Of a stretch of DNA of 34,609 nucleotides, positions 22,781-30,739 are shown in pieces. How positions within the stretch are numbered: the stretch's first letter is position 1; each line of letters opens with the position of its first letter. A program made the position numbers and the translations under genes. The notes below the pieces were generated by a model. It saw nothing but the letters and a program-made list of their open reading frames with translations, searched no databases and was not told the origin of the DNA. The DNA lies in NCBI RefSeq assembly GCF_031127875.1, contig NZ_JARXIA010000034.1, positions 1 to 34,609 of the forward strand, given 5' to 3'. The stretch comes from Pelagicoccus sp. SDUM812005. GTDB taxonomy: Bacteria > Verrucomicrobiota > Verrucomicrobiia > Opitutales > Opitutaceae.

Positions 22781-24067
22781 CTAGGCTTTGGTGACTTGTC
22801 CGGGGCGGGTCGGGATGCCTGCCAAGGCGTTGCGGGTGTCGATGATGACGGGGCACAGGGAAACGAGCTCTTCGTAGTCGACGCCCTGGTGGTTGGTGGA
22901 GATGACCACGGCGTCAAATTGGGCGAGGGCCTCCCTGGACCATTCGATGGACTTCGTGCCGGCCCACTCGGCGTGCTCGCGGGTCATGGGGACCACAGGT
23001 ACGTGCGGGTCGTAGTAGGCTACTTCGGCTCCCTTGGCTTGCAGCTTTTCTAGGAGGATGTAGCTGGGCGATTCGCGGTCGTCGTCGACGTTTGGCTTAT
23101 AGGAGAGGCCTAGGATGAGGATCTTGCTGCCGTTGATGGCTTTTTTCTGCTGGTTGAGGGCATCGGAAACCTTGTGGATGACGTACTCTGGCATGCTGGT
23201 GTTTATTTCGCCGGCCAGTTCGATGAAGCGGGTGGAGTGCTCGAATTCGCGGGCCTTCCAGGTGAGGTAGAATGGGTCGATGGGGATGCAGTGTCCGCCA
23301 AGTCCGGGACCGGGGTAGAAGGGCATGAAGCCGAAGGGCTTGGTCTTGGCGGCGTTGATGACCTCCCAGATGTCGATGTCCATGGCGTCGAAGATCATCT
23401 TGAGCTCGTTGACGAGGGCGATGTTGACGGAGCGGAAGATGTTCTCGGTGAGTTTGGTGGCTTCCGCAGCGCGGCAGGTGCCGACGGGTACCATGGTCTT
23501 GATGGCTTTGGAGTAGAGGGCGATGGCCTTTTCCTGGCATTCGGGAGTGAAGCCTCCGACGACCTTGGGGATGATGGCTACCTTGCTGTCTGGGTTGCCG
23601 GGGTCTTCGCGTTCGGGCGAGTAGGCGAGGTGGAAGTCGGTGCCGGCTTTGAGTCCGGAACCTTTTTCGAGCACCTCCCTGAGTTCGGTGTCGGTGGTGC
23701 CGGGGTAGGTGGTGGATTCAAGGGTGACAAGGGTGCCCTTTTGCAGGTGTGGAGCGATCGCTTCGCCCGTCTTCAGCACGTAGGAAATGTCGGGCTCCCG
23801 GTTCTTGTTGAGGGGGGTGGGGACGCAGATGATGGCGGCGTCGCATTCCTTGATGCGGCTGAAGTCGGTGGACGCGGTGAAGAGACCGGTATCGATCATG
23901 TTCTTCACGGCTTCCGTTCCGATGTGCTTGATGTAGCTTTTTCCGGCATTGAGCAGGTCGGCCTTTTTTTGGTCTATATCGAGCCCCAGCACATCCACGC
24001 CGGATTTCGAGAATTGTATAGAAAGGGGAAGGCCTACGTAGCCGAGTCCGATAATAGCTGTTTTCAT
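22781..24067 (-). CDS. wbpA: UDP-N-acetylglucosamine 6-dehydrogenase-like (WbpA family)
   Basis: A 428-residue NAD-dependent nucleotide-sugar dehydrogenase that oxidises C6 of a UDP-hexose in two steps to the uronic acid. The Rossmann motif is IIGLGYVGLPL (5-15). SPEREDPGNP (150-159) is typical of the WbpA/UDP-GlcNAc dehydrogenase subgroup. The catalytic Cys260 lies in PGLGGHCIPIDPFY, and a C-terminal domain begins LILGLSYKPNVDDDRESPS. The ATG at 24067 begins the Rossmann strand. The likely product is UDP-GlcNAcA, a substrate that could later be amidated by the asparagine-synthetase-like protein. UDP-GlcA as product is possible and would feed the UDP-xylose synthase at 32454. Substrate choice is inference. 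Confidence 0.92.
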   Translation of the reverse strand: MKTAIIGLGYVGLPLSIQFSKSGVDVLGLDIDQKKADLLNAGKSYIKHIGTEAVKNMIDTGLFTASTDFSRIKECDAAIICVPTPLNKNREPDISYVLKTGEAIAPHLQKGTLVTLESTTYPGTTDTELREVLEKGSGLKAGTDFHLAYSPEREDPGNPDSKVAIIPKVVGGFTPECQEKAIALYSKAIKTMVPVGTCRAAEATKLTENIFRSVNIALVNELKMIFDAMDIDIWEVINAAKTKPFGFMPFYPGPGLGGHCIPIDPFYLTWKAREFEHSTRFIELAGEINTSMPEYVIHKVSDALNQQKKAINGSKILILGLSYKPNVDDDRESPSYILLEKLQAKGAEVAYYDPHVPVVPMTREHAEWAGTKSIEWSREALAQFDAVVISTNHQGVDYEELVSLCPVIIDTRNALAGIPTRPGQVTKA

Positions 24068-24115
24068 AATAAGAGGGAATTGGGATCTGTATGCTGTATG
24101 TAAGGGAGTGTTATT

Positions 24116-25318
24116 TTATCGCTCTGATATAAAAGCGTTGAGCTTGCGGGTGAGCGTTTCGGACGCCCACTGGGGGATGGAATGGTGGTTAGGGGTGAGC
24201 TTCAGGTTTTCTAGCATTTCCTGCAGCTCGTCGGTGGTGGAGGCGACGTCTATTATACCGAGGTCGAGCAGGTGCTTGGCGGTCGCTATTTGGTGGTCGT
24301 TACGAGTTTCGCCTAGGGCACCATGGCGGGGGAGGGTTAAGATGGGCTTTTGCGCCCGCAAGGCGCTGAGGATGGATCCCATGCCGGTGTGGGCCGCTAC
24401 GAGATCGCAATTCTCAAGACGGTCCTTGAATTCCGCTGGGCTTAGGAATTTGCAGTATTCGAAGCGCTTCGGCTGGTAGTCGGAGTTTCCGATTTGGGCG
24501 AAGATCTCTATCGGCTTCCGCGTTTTGGCTGCCCAGTCGTCGATCGCGATGATAAGCCGATCGAAAGGCACGTCGGAACCGACGGTGACGAAGATGCGTA
24601 ACTTTGGCTCCGATTTGATCGGTGATCGCTCGCTGCGCTCGATTTGGGCTTCGTTATCAGGAATATTTAATCCTAATTCAGCTCGTTCTTGAGATCCGCG
24701 ATTATCGATAACCGATGCTTGATCCTGACCCTCGTCAGGCGATGCGTGATCTTGGCTCGGGGAATCGCCGAGCACATTTCCGTAGAAATGGGGTCCAGAA
24801 TCTCGAGCCAAGTGTTTCCATTGGGTGAGCCATAGGGTAGCGTGCTTTGCCGCCTTCTGGCCAGATAGGGAGAGGACTTCGGCGTTGGCGATGCTGTCGA
24901 TCCAAACGGTTCTCTTGCCCAGGAGCCTGCCAAGTCGGATGGCGAAATAGCCGGGAGCTGCGCCCGTGGTGATGATGACGTCTGGTTTTGTTTTGAGGAT
25001 CAGCCGCAAGATTGAAAACGCGCATCGGATCAGCTTTATCTTATCCCAGCGAGTTCCGTCTGGGATGCGGTGGAATTCTTCTCCGGGGACTTCAATACGG
25101 TAGTCTTCCTGAGTCGTGGCGTATACGACTCGGTGGTCCTCGAAAGCGGAGCGCAAGCGGAGCAGCTGGACCCAGTGGCCGCCAGCCGAAGCAATGGCCA
25201 AAACCGTCTTCGCGGGTTTGGAGGGCTGACCCTCCTTCGCCGAGGCTTCCCCTTTCACTGAGGTTTCAGCGGACTTGTCGGCGGGCAGGTCGGTAATTTC
25301 TGGATGTTGATTTGGCAC
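24116..25318 (-). CDS. Fused Alg14-Alg13 (PssD-PssE) type glycosyltransferase
   Basis: A 400-residue fusion of the two halves of a GT28-like enzyme. Residues about 38-182 match the Alg14/PssD membrane-recruiting half (LAIASAGGHWVQLLRL, DVIITTGAAPGYFAIRLGRL, RTVWIDSIANAE). About 239-400 match the Alg13/PssE catalytic half (RIFVTVGSDVPFDRL, VAAHTGMGSILSAL, ILTLPRHGALGETRNDHQ). The two halves are usually separate genes. Here a roughly 55-residue linker (185-238) joins them, coded by a segment carrying GATCGGTGATC-type repeats. It is expected to transfer a sugar such as GlcA, Glc or GlcNAc early in repeat-unit assembly. The GTG start at 25318 precedes a 35-residue low-complexity leader before the domain. 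Confidence 0.9.
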   Translation of the reverse strand: MPNQHPEITDLPADKSAETSVKGEASAKEGQPSKPAKTVLAIASAGGHWVQLLRLRSAFEDHRVVYATTQEDYRIEVPGEEFHRIPDGTRWDKIKLIRCAFSILRLILKTKPDVIITTGAAPGYFAIRLGRLLGKRTVWIDSIANAEVLSLSGQKAAKHATLWLTQWKHLARDSGPHFYGNVLGDSPSQDHASPDEGQDQASVIDNRGSQERAELGLNIPDNEAQIERSERSPIKSEPKLRIFVTVGSDVPFDRLIIAIDDWAAKTRKPIEIFAQIGNSDYQPKRFEYCKFLSPAEFKDRLENCDLVAAHTGMGSILSALRAQKPILTLPRHGALGETRNDHQIATAKHLLDLGIIDVASTTDELQEMLENLKLTPNHHSIPQWASETLTRKLNAFISER

Positions 25319-25560
25319 TGGATTTTTTTAACCGCTAAGGATCACACGGATGAACTCAGATTATTTTGATCGGGTTGTGTTTTTGCTTAAACCGCGGAGT
25401 ACGCTAAGCGCGCAGTGAGTGTTGTTTGAGTGATCGGGTTATATTGGACTGGTTTGTTTTTAACCAGGGAGTACGCAGATTGCGCGGAGATTTCTACTAG
25501 GTTATTTGGGTTGGCGCAGTTGCTGTGAAATGGGCAATTCGTAATTAGTAATTAGCAATC
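25319..25560. repeat. Spacer filled with AACCGC-type and TTAGTAATTAG-type repeats
   Basis: The 260-base gap between the Alg14/13 fusion and the co-polymerase gene carries three degenerate units (25328-25360, 25388-25420, 25458-25490). Each begins with TTAACC or AAACCGC and continues with GAGTACGC-like words. At 25540-25560 there is a GTAATTAGTAATTAGCAATC tract. No gene is seen. Confidence 0.55.
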
Positions 25561-25602
25561 AGGACCTGCTTTCGCAGGCTTATGCCTGCGAGAGTAGGTC
25601 CT
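25561..25602. terminator. Long hairpin across the stop codon of the co-polymerase gene
   Basis: AGGACCT (25561-25567) pairs with AGGTCCT (25596-25602), and CGCAGGC (25573-25579) with GCCTGCG (25584-25590). The stop codon lies in the TTAT loop. The stem is long enough to stall polymerase or protect the mRNA end, but there is no T-run, so termination is uncertain. Confidence 0.5.
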
Positions 25603-27940
25603 GCTCTAGCTTACGGGGGACGTGGCTCTTCGTTTTATTGAGGATGCCGCCGAGGTGGGCTTTGGAGTCGGCGAGGAGTTCGAGGGCTTGGTTGGCGACG
25701 TCGCGATTGGTCTCTTCCGATTCCATGACCATCAGCACTACGTCCATAAAGGAGGCGAGGCGCGGGGTGCTGCTAATGGGACTGACGGGCGGCATGTCGA
25801 AGATGATATAGTCGAAGTCGCTGGCCCGCAGCTTGGGCATGATCTTGTTGAAGCGCTGCGGCATGATGCGGGGCAGCTTGGTGCCGTTGGTGCCCTCCGC
25901 TACCACGTAGAGGTTGTTTTCGACCTTGGCGTCGTTCTCGGTTCCGGAGTCGAGTACTTGGTCGAGGTTGAGGATGTTCTTGCCGTTGTAGAACTGTTGG
26001 GCGGTTTCGTGGCCGAGGGTCATGTCCACGAGAAGTACGTTGCCTTCGCCAATCTTGGAGAGGCTGCCGGCCAGGCCGGAGGCGATGGTGGTGACGCCGG
26101 ATTCCTGGCCGAGGCCGGTCATGGCGATAAGCTTGGGCTTGTGGGTGAGGTTCTTGCTTTCGAAGTAGGTGATCACCTTGTCGCGCAGGGCGTCGAAGTG
26201 GCCGTTGAGAGCATGCTGGTCGTCCCAAGGAGCGATTTCGCGGGGGCCGGAGGCATTGGCGCTGCCGTAGTCTTCGGGCTTGGCAAGGGCGGCGGCCTGT
26301 AGGGTGGGCGACTTGGGTTTGTAGGCTTCCTTCTTCTTGCCTGCCTGCAGGGCCTTGACCTTTGCGGTCTGCTGGAGGGCAAGCCGGTCGGCCTTCTTGT
26401 TTAGTTTGCGGAAGCGTTTATCGTTGAGGTCGGGCAGGCTCATGAAGAGAGGGATGCCCAGGTTGCGCTGGATCTCGGTTGGGCGCTTGATGGAGCGGTC
26501 AAGCAGAAGGTCGACCAGGAAAGCCCAAACCAATCCGATGACGCCGATGCCGCCAGCGACTCCAGCGGTGAGTTTTAGCTTTTTCTTGTTTTCAACCCGA
26601 CCGTTGGAGGGGGCTTGGATGATGCTGATGTTGCTGTTTACGCTGGCTCGCAGGTCTTCTTCCAGGCGGGTGCTTTCAAGGCTGACGACGAGGTTCTTGT
26701 AGTTGGTTTCTTCGAGCTCGCGGCGGCGCTCCAGTTCGTTGATCTCCGCTTCCACGGAAGAGATGCGTTTCTCTTCCTCGCGCAGGCCTGCGAGTTGGCT
26801 CTTCAAAGTGTTTGTGCGTGAGGTGAGGGCTCGAATGCGAATGGACTGAGCTCTCACTTCGAGTTCTGGGTTGAGGCCGGTCCTGGTCCTGCTATCGGCG
26901 GTTATGGCCGTGGCGCGGATGTTGGGGTGCTCTGCGAGAAGGGCATCCATCTTTGCTTGGGTATCCTCCATCTTGGCTTGGATGGCTTTTACCCGTGAAT
27001 TTTCGCGGGTGAATTGGAGCAAGAGGGTCTGCTCGCGGGAACGCATGACGTCGAGGGAGGAGCGCAGGTTTTCATAGTCCTCAATAGCCTTGGTTAGCAC
27101 TGCCAGTTCTGCGGCGCTTTGTTTCGTTTCCTCCGCGTTTTCCTGTGTCTTGGCAGCTGCGACAGGGGCTTGCAGTTCCTGGAAGGATTCGAGGGCGGAT
27201 TGGTATTCCGCCAATTCGGCTTCGGCTTGTAGTATGTTCTGGCTGATGCGAGCGATCTCCTGCTCGAGGTTGCTCTTGGCATTGGCGAGATTGATGACGC
27301 CGGCTCTTTGGCGGGCCCGCTGCAATTCCGCTTCCGTTTGGGCGAGGCGGGTTTTGAGCTGGTCGGTCTGTTGGAGCAGGAAGGTATTGAAGGCTTCGCT
27401 GGAGCGGTGGGTCTCTACGTGCTTGTCGAGGTAGTCTTCGATCGTAGCCTGCAGGACCTTACGTGCTACTTCTTGGTCGTTGTGGGAGTAGCTGAGTCGG
27501 ATGACGCTACTGTCGCGGCCCATGGTTCCGATGCTCATGTTGGCTGCGACCTGGTTGGCTGCGGCGACTTTGAGTTGTTCGGGGGTGCCGGTTCCTTTGC
27601 CTTCGAGGATGGTTTGAGGGCCGACTTGCTCGGCGACGGAGAGGGCGATGTCGGAACTGCGCAGGATCTCCAGCTCGGCATTCATGACGCGGTCGCCGCG
27701 TCCGCCGGGGCTTACGGTGTTGGAATTGTCGAGGGAAACGAAGTCCTTGCTCTCGGTAACGTAGCGGATCAGTAGTTTGGCGTTGGATACGTAGGGCAAC
27801 GGCATGAGTTTGTAGACCGCAGCCCCGGCGATGAGACCGAGGATGGCGAAGAAGATGATCTTCTTTAAATGGCGAAATAGGGTGTAGATGATATCGCCCG
27901 GAGTGATGGAGAGGCCGCTGGATTGTTGTGGATTGCTCAT
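25580..27940 (-). CDS. Wzz/GumC co-polymerase with degenerate BY-kinase domain
   Basis: A 786-residue polysaccharide co-polymerase/tyrosine-autokinase layout. There is a first membrane helix at about 28-46 and a Wzz domain (50-180). A long coiled coil (about 185-435) has the GNVR-like stretch ERRRELEETNYKNLV. The second helix is at about 458-480 and is followed by a cytoplasmic P-loop-type domain (600-770). In that domain the Walker A equivalent reads GLGQESGVTTIASG (609-622), so the essential Lys is Val616. The Walker A' region is LLVDMTLG, and Walker B is YIIFDMPPVS. No Tyr-rich tail is present (it ends DLLSQA). Chain-length control is therefore likely, while ATP-dependent autokinase activity is doubtful. 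It is the second gene of the cluster after FemAB. Confidence 0.9.
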   Translation of the reverse strand: MSNPQQSSGLSITPGDIIYTLFRHLKKIIFFAILGLIAGAAVYKLMPLPYVSNAKLLIRYVTESKDFVSLDNSNTVSPGGRGDRVMNAELEILRSSDIALSVAEQVGPQTILEGKGTGTPEQLKVAAANQVAANMSIGTMGRDSSVIRLSYSHNDQEVARKVLQATIEDYLDKHVETHRSSEAFNTFLLQQTDQLKTRLAQTEAELQRARQRAGVINLANAKSNLEQEIARISQNILQAEAELAEYQSALESFQELQAPVAAAKTQENAEETKQSAAELAVLTKAIEDYENLRSSLDVMRSREQTLLLQFTRENSRVKAIQAKMEDTQAKMDALLAEHPNIRATAITADSRTRTGLNPELEVRAQSIRIRALTSRTNTLKSQLAGLREEEKRISSVEAEINELERRRELEETNYKNLVVSLESTRLEEDLRASVNSNISIIQAPSNGRVENKKKLKLTAGVAGGIGVIGLVWAFLVDLLLDRSIKRPTEIQRNLGIPLFMSLPDLNDKRFRKLNKKADRLALQQTAKVKALQAGKKKEAYKPKSPTLQAAALAKPEDYGSANASGPREIAPWDDQHALNGHFDALRDKVITYFESKNLTHKPKLIAMTGLGQESGVTTIASGLAGSLSKIGEGNVLLVDMTLGHETAQQFYNGKNILNLDQVLDSGTENDAKVENNLYVVAEGTNGTKLPRIMPQRFNKIMPKLRASDFDYIIFDMPPVSPISSTPRLASFMDVVLMVMESEETNRDVANQALELLADSKAHLGGILNKTKSHVPRKLEQDLLSQA

Positions 27941-28377
27941 GGTGCTGACTGGGTCAGATCTCGGATCGGTAATCGTTGATCGGTGATCTTAGGAACTAAA
28001 GTTGTTGTTAATGAAATTGGCTGGGTGTCTTAGATCGCGGAAATCGCAGAGGGACAGTCTTCGCGTGAAGCTTCGCCGGACAGGCTGCTGAGATTTTGAT
28101 TCAATTGTGTGTGTATTATTGTAACCGCTAATGGACGCGAATGGACGCTAATGTTCTGAGTTGAGAGAGCGTCTGATGACGCTGTGTTGCTTTCTGTTTT
28201 CCCACGAAGGGCACGAAGTAAAAACATCCAGGATGGCTATCTGTGTACTCGGTGGTTAGTTTCTTTAGATTGTTGTTGGAGAGAAAAGTGGCGGGACCAT
28301 CTTGGTCGCGTTGTTGATTTCTATTTTTTGATTAGCGATTAGGGATCCGCGATCTACAAGTGCATCGGTTGAGGCCA
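27941..28377. other. Repeat-rich spacer before the FemAB gene end
   Basis: These 437 bases contain no credible gene. They hold GATCTCGGATCGGTAATCG-type words (27958-27990), AGATCGCGGAAATCGCAGAG (28031-28050), GTAACCGCTAATGGACGCGA (28121-28140) with a second ATGGACGC copy, CCACGAAGGGCACGAAG (about 28201), and TTGATTAGCGATTAGGGATC (28328 on). They look like the same dispersed repeat families seen at 21.4, 22.6 and 25.4 kb. Confidence 0.55.
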
Positions 28378-29454
28378 TCACGCGATGTGCTTGTAGAGCA
28401 GCTTGCCGGCCAGGCGGGTGAGGGCGATGGGAAGGTTGGCGAAGATCTGGTTGTGCCAGCCGTAGACATCGTCGGACATTTTTTGGATGCTGTCGTTTTT
28501 TAAGTCGTAGCGTTGGTAGTAGGTGATGCGTTCAGTGGGCCCCCAGGTGTTCTTGTATTTGCGAAGGCCTTGGTTCTCTAGGGAATTGCGGCCGAGGTCC
28601 ATGGCCGAGAAGCCTTTGTTCGAATAATGTTTCATGGCTGCCCACATAACGGAGTTGTTGCAGCGGGAGGCTTGGAAGGTGGGGTCCGACGCTCCGTATT
28701 TGTAGTGGATGGTGCTTCCTTGCTCGAGGTAGATGCCGCTGGCGGCGAGCTGGCCGTCGACGTAGGCGGAAATGATGGTTCCCTTGCCCTTCTGGATGAG
28801 CTGCTCGAGCAGGTTCTTGAAGAATTTGAAGGGCTGCGGGGGCAGGCCGTGGCGCTTGCGGGTGATGCACTGCAGGCGGTAGAAGCCTTTGAGGGCTTGG
28901 AGCGTGTCGGAATGCTGGATATCGACGCCGGACTTTTCGGACTTGCGGATGGCCCGGCGAGTGGAGGAGGCCAAGCGCTCGAAGACCGCGTCGGAGCCGC
29001 CGCTGAGGTCTACGATGTGGTTGTAGAAGCTGAGGGAGGGCTCGGAATTGTGGAGCTTGCGAATGTCCCCGCGGAGCTCGATGTAGTCCCAGCCTGCTTT
29101 GCGGCCTTCGGCTTTGAAGGCTTCGTAGAGCTGGGGGATGAGCGAGTCGTCGGTGGCGTAGGCGCGGCAGATGTCGAAGAAGGGCAGGGATATCGCTCGC
29201 GTGCCGGTGAAGGGGGAGCGGACGATCACGTAGGGAAGCACGGCTTGCACGCCTTGCGAGCTGCGGATGACGATGAGCCTAGATTCGTAGCCGTAGGTCT
29301 TTTTCAGTAGATCGGTCCACTCTACGCATAGAAAGCGGGTGGCGTCGTCGACGGCTGCGATGGCTTCGTTCCACAGCGCTTCGTCCGCTGGGCTGACGAT
29401 GCGGCAGTCGTAGCGAGGGGGCGATGCCTGGGAGCTGGATGCGTCTGTGCTCAT
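28378..29454 (-). CDS. FemAB-like GNAT acyltransferase, PEP-CTERM/EPS-associated
   Basis: A 358-residue soluble protein of the FemAB/acetyltransferase-6 superfamily. These proteins have tandem GNAT folds and use aminoacyl-tRNA or acyl-CoA donors. Visible family features are YELRGD-like WDYIELRGD, SSTRRAIRKSEKSGVDI (the helix before the second fold), and the core GKGTIISAYVDGQLAASGIYL / TIHYKYGASDPTF / AMDLGRNSLENQGLRKYKNTWG. A FemAB subfamily is known to co-occur with PEP-CTERM/exosortase EPS loci, which fits this window. The reaction there is not established; it may attach an amino acid or acyl group to a glycan precursor. It starts with ATG at 29454 and leads the minus-strand cluster as seen here. 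Confidence 0.87.
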   Translation of the reverse strand: MSTDASSSQASPPRYDCRIVSPADEALWNEAIAAVDDATRFLCVEWTDLLKKTYGYESRLIVIRSSQGVQAVLPYVIVRSPFTGTRAISLPFFDICRAYATDDSLIPQLYEAFKAEGRKAGWDYIELRGDIRKLHNSEPSLSFYNHIVDLSGGSDAVFERLASSTRRAIRKSEKSGVDIQHSDTLQALKGFYRLQCITRKRHGLPPQPFKFFKNLLEQLIQKGKGTIISAYVDGQLAASGIYLEQGSTIHYKYGASDPTFQASRCNNSVMWAAMKHYSNKGFSAMDLGRNSLENQGLRKYKNTWGPTERITYYQRYDLKNDSIQKMSDDVYGWHNQIFANLPIALTRLAGKLLYKHIA

Positions 29455-30739
29455 GAAGTACTGCTGGCGAAGCCGCCCTGAAAAATGCCTTGGGAGAGGT
29501 TCAGGGCCTTCGTTTTGCTTCGATAAGGGAGCAGGGGCGCCGCCTGGTAGAACTGATGGATCTGTTTTGATGGCTGCGGGCCGGTGGGCTCGGCTAGGAA
29601 GGTTTTAGGTTGTAGATTAGAGAGGGATCGCACGGGAGTTGGAGGGCTGGGCGAAGTCTAGAGAGTGGATTTCGGAATAGGGATGTTATGAATTTGTCGC
29701 TGGGCTCGGTACTGCGCGGAGCTTGTAGATGTATCGCTGGGCTCGGTAGTGGATTCTGGAAGTTGGAAAATTTATGCGCCCCCTCCTTCGCCAAGGCAAT
29801 TGAGGACCGGAAGGTCGCGGAGTGCTCGGAGTTTTTCAGGAGCGTTTTGTTCCTTTTTTCCGCTACCAATGACGGGAGCGTCGAAGCGCGGAGACACTGA
29901 ACGCGGACCTATGCTGGTGGCTGTTCTGGGATTGCTGATTACTGATGTATGATTCGTGATTTAATGATCGGGCGTTGCGAGCGGTATTTCGTTCTTTCGT
30001 TTTGTTATCACTCATTAGCGAGAAGCGATCCGCGTTGAAGCAACGCAGGTTTTTAGGCTTTTTTACGGTGTCGCCGGGCAAAACTTGAGGGTGGGAACTC
30101 AGATAGCTGCCCAGTGGTTGAAGTCAGAATTTGGATTGGGGGGAATTTGGCCTTGCTCGGGGAAGCTTGGCAACCCGGAACGTAAATTCCTGCAGTCACT
30201 GAGAGAAACCCTGATGTTAGTCTGCGGAGAGTGCAGGGGGCGGGGGCTGGCTTCTAGATTTTGGGATGCCGGTATCTGAGTCAAAGGATGAGTCTTTGGA
30301 GTGAAGATGAATAGTTTGTGGTGCTGCACGGAGCTTAGAGTGGGAATGAACATCGCTACGCTGGATCCCTTCGGCGGGCTCAGGGCGAGGACCTTAATGG
30401 GGAAGTTGGGCTCAGGGCCTTGGGGTTGAGGTGTGAGGGATGGAGGGACGGGTATGAGGAAGCGAAAAAGGCGGGGGTGTGATAGGATCCTCTACCAGGA
30501 AAGGGGCGCCCCTAGAGGAAGGAGTTCAGGTTGCTGGTGAACGCGGTGCGGAGGACAATGGAAAAGGGGCGAATTTTTACAAATTTTCACACCCAGACGC
30601 ATTGTGAAGTAAGTCCGCAAGCGGAGATGCGGACGGAACCTAATGGGCTTGCGTAGCGCTTGCTCAAGCGTGCGTGTGGTTCCTCAATTTGGGTCGGGCG
30701 TCTTCAGGGCGGCCGCTCGAAGGCGAATGGTGGTGCATC
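29455..30739. other. Large divergent intergenic region
   Basis: About 1.3 kb lies between the leftward cluster and the rightward genes. Open frames here are short and without domains. Seen in it are a 15-base direct repeat TCGCTGGGCTCGGTA (29697-29711, 29734-29748), GATTGCTGATTACTGATG-type words (29930-29975), CCTTCGGCGGGCTCAGGGCG (30368-30387, a word common as a dispersed bacterial repeat), and a nested inverted repeat CCTCTA...GGGGCGCCCC...TAGAGG (about 30489-30522). There is also a hairpin GTCCGC...GCGGAC (30613-30634). It must hold promoters for both directions, but I could not identify them securely. Confidence 0.5.

Noticed and set aside
23174-24103. 309-residue plus-strand open frame
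   Set aside because: It is antisense to the clear UDP-sugar dehydrogenase gene, has Gly/Val/Asp-heavy composition and no domain. It is a frame shadow of GC-rich coding DNA.
25622-26302. 226-residue plus-strand open frame
   Set aside because: It is antisense to the co-polymerase P-loop domain and biased to Val/Gly/Glu, with no domain.
30063-30112. Possible riboswitch-like segment (GCCGGGCAAAACTTGAGG region)
   Set aside because: It superficially recalls a c-di-GMP riboswitch core, but the conserved helices and the second half could not be found.
30646-30664. Possible sigma-54 promoter before the FN3 gene (TTGCGTAGCGCTTGC)
   Set aside because: The -24 GG is missing at the right spacing, and the word is better explained as a repeat shared with 11543-11558.
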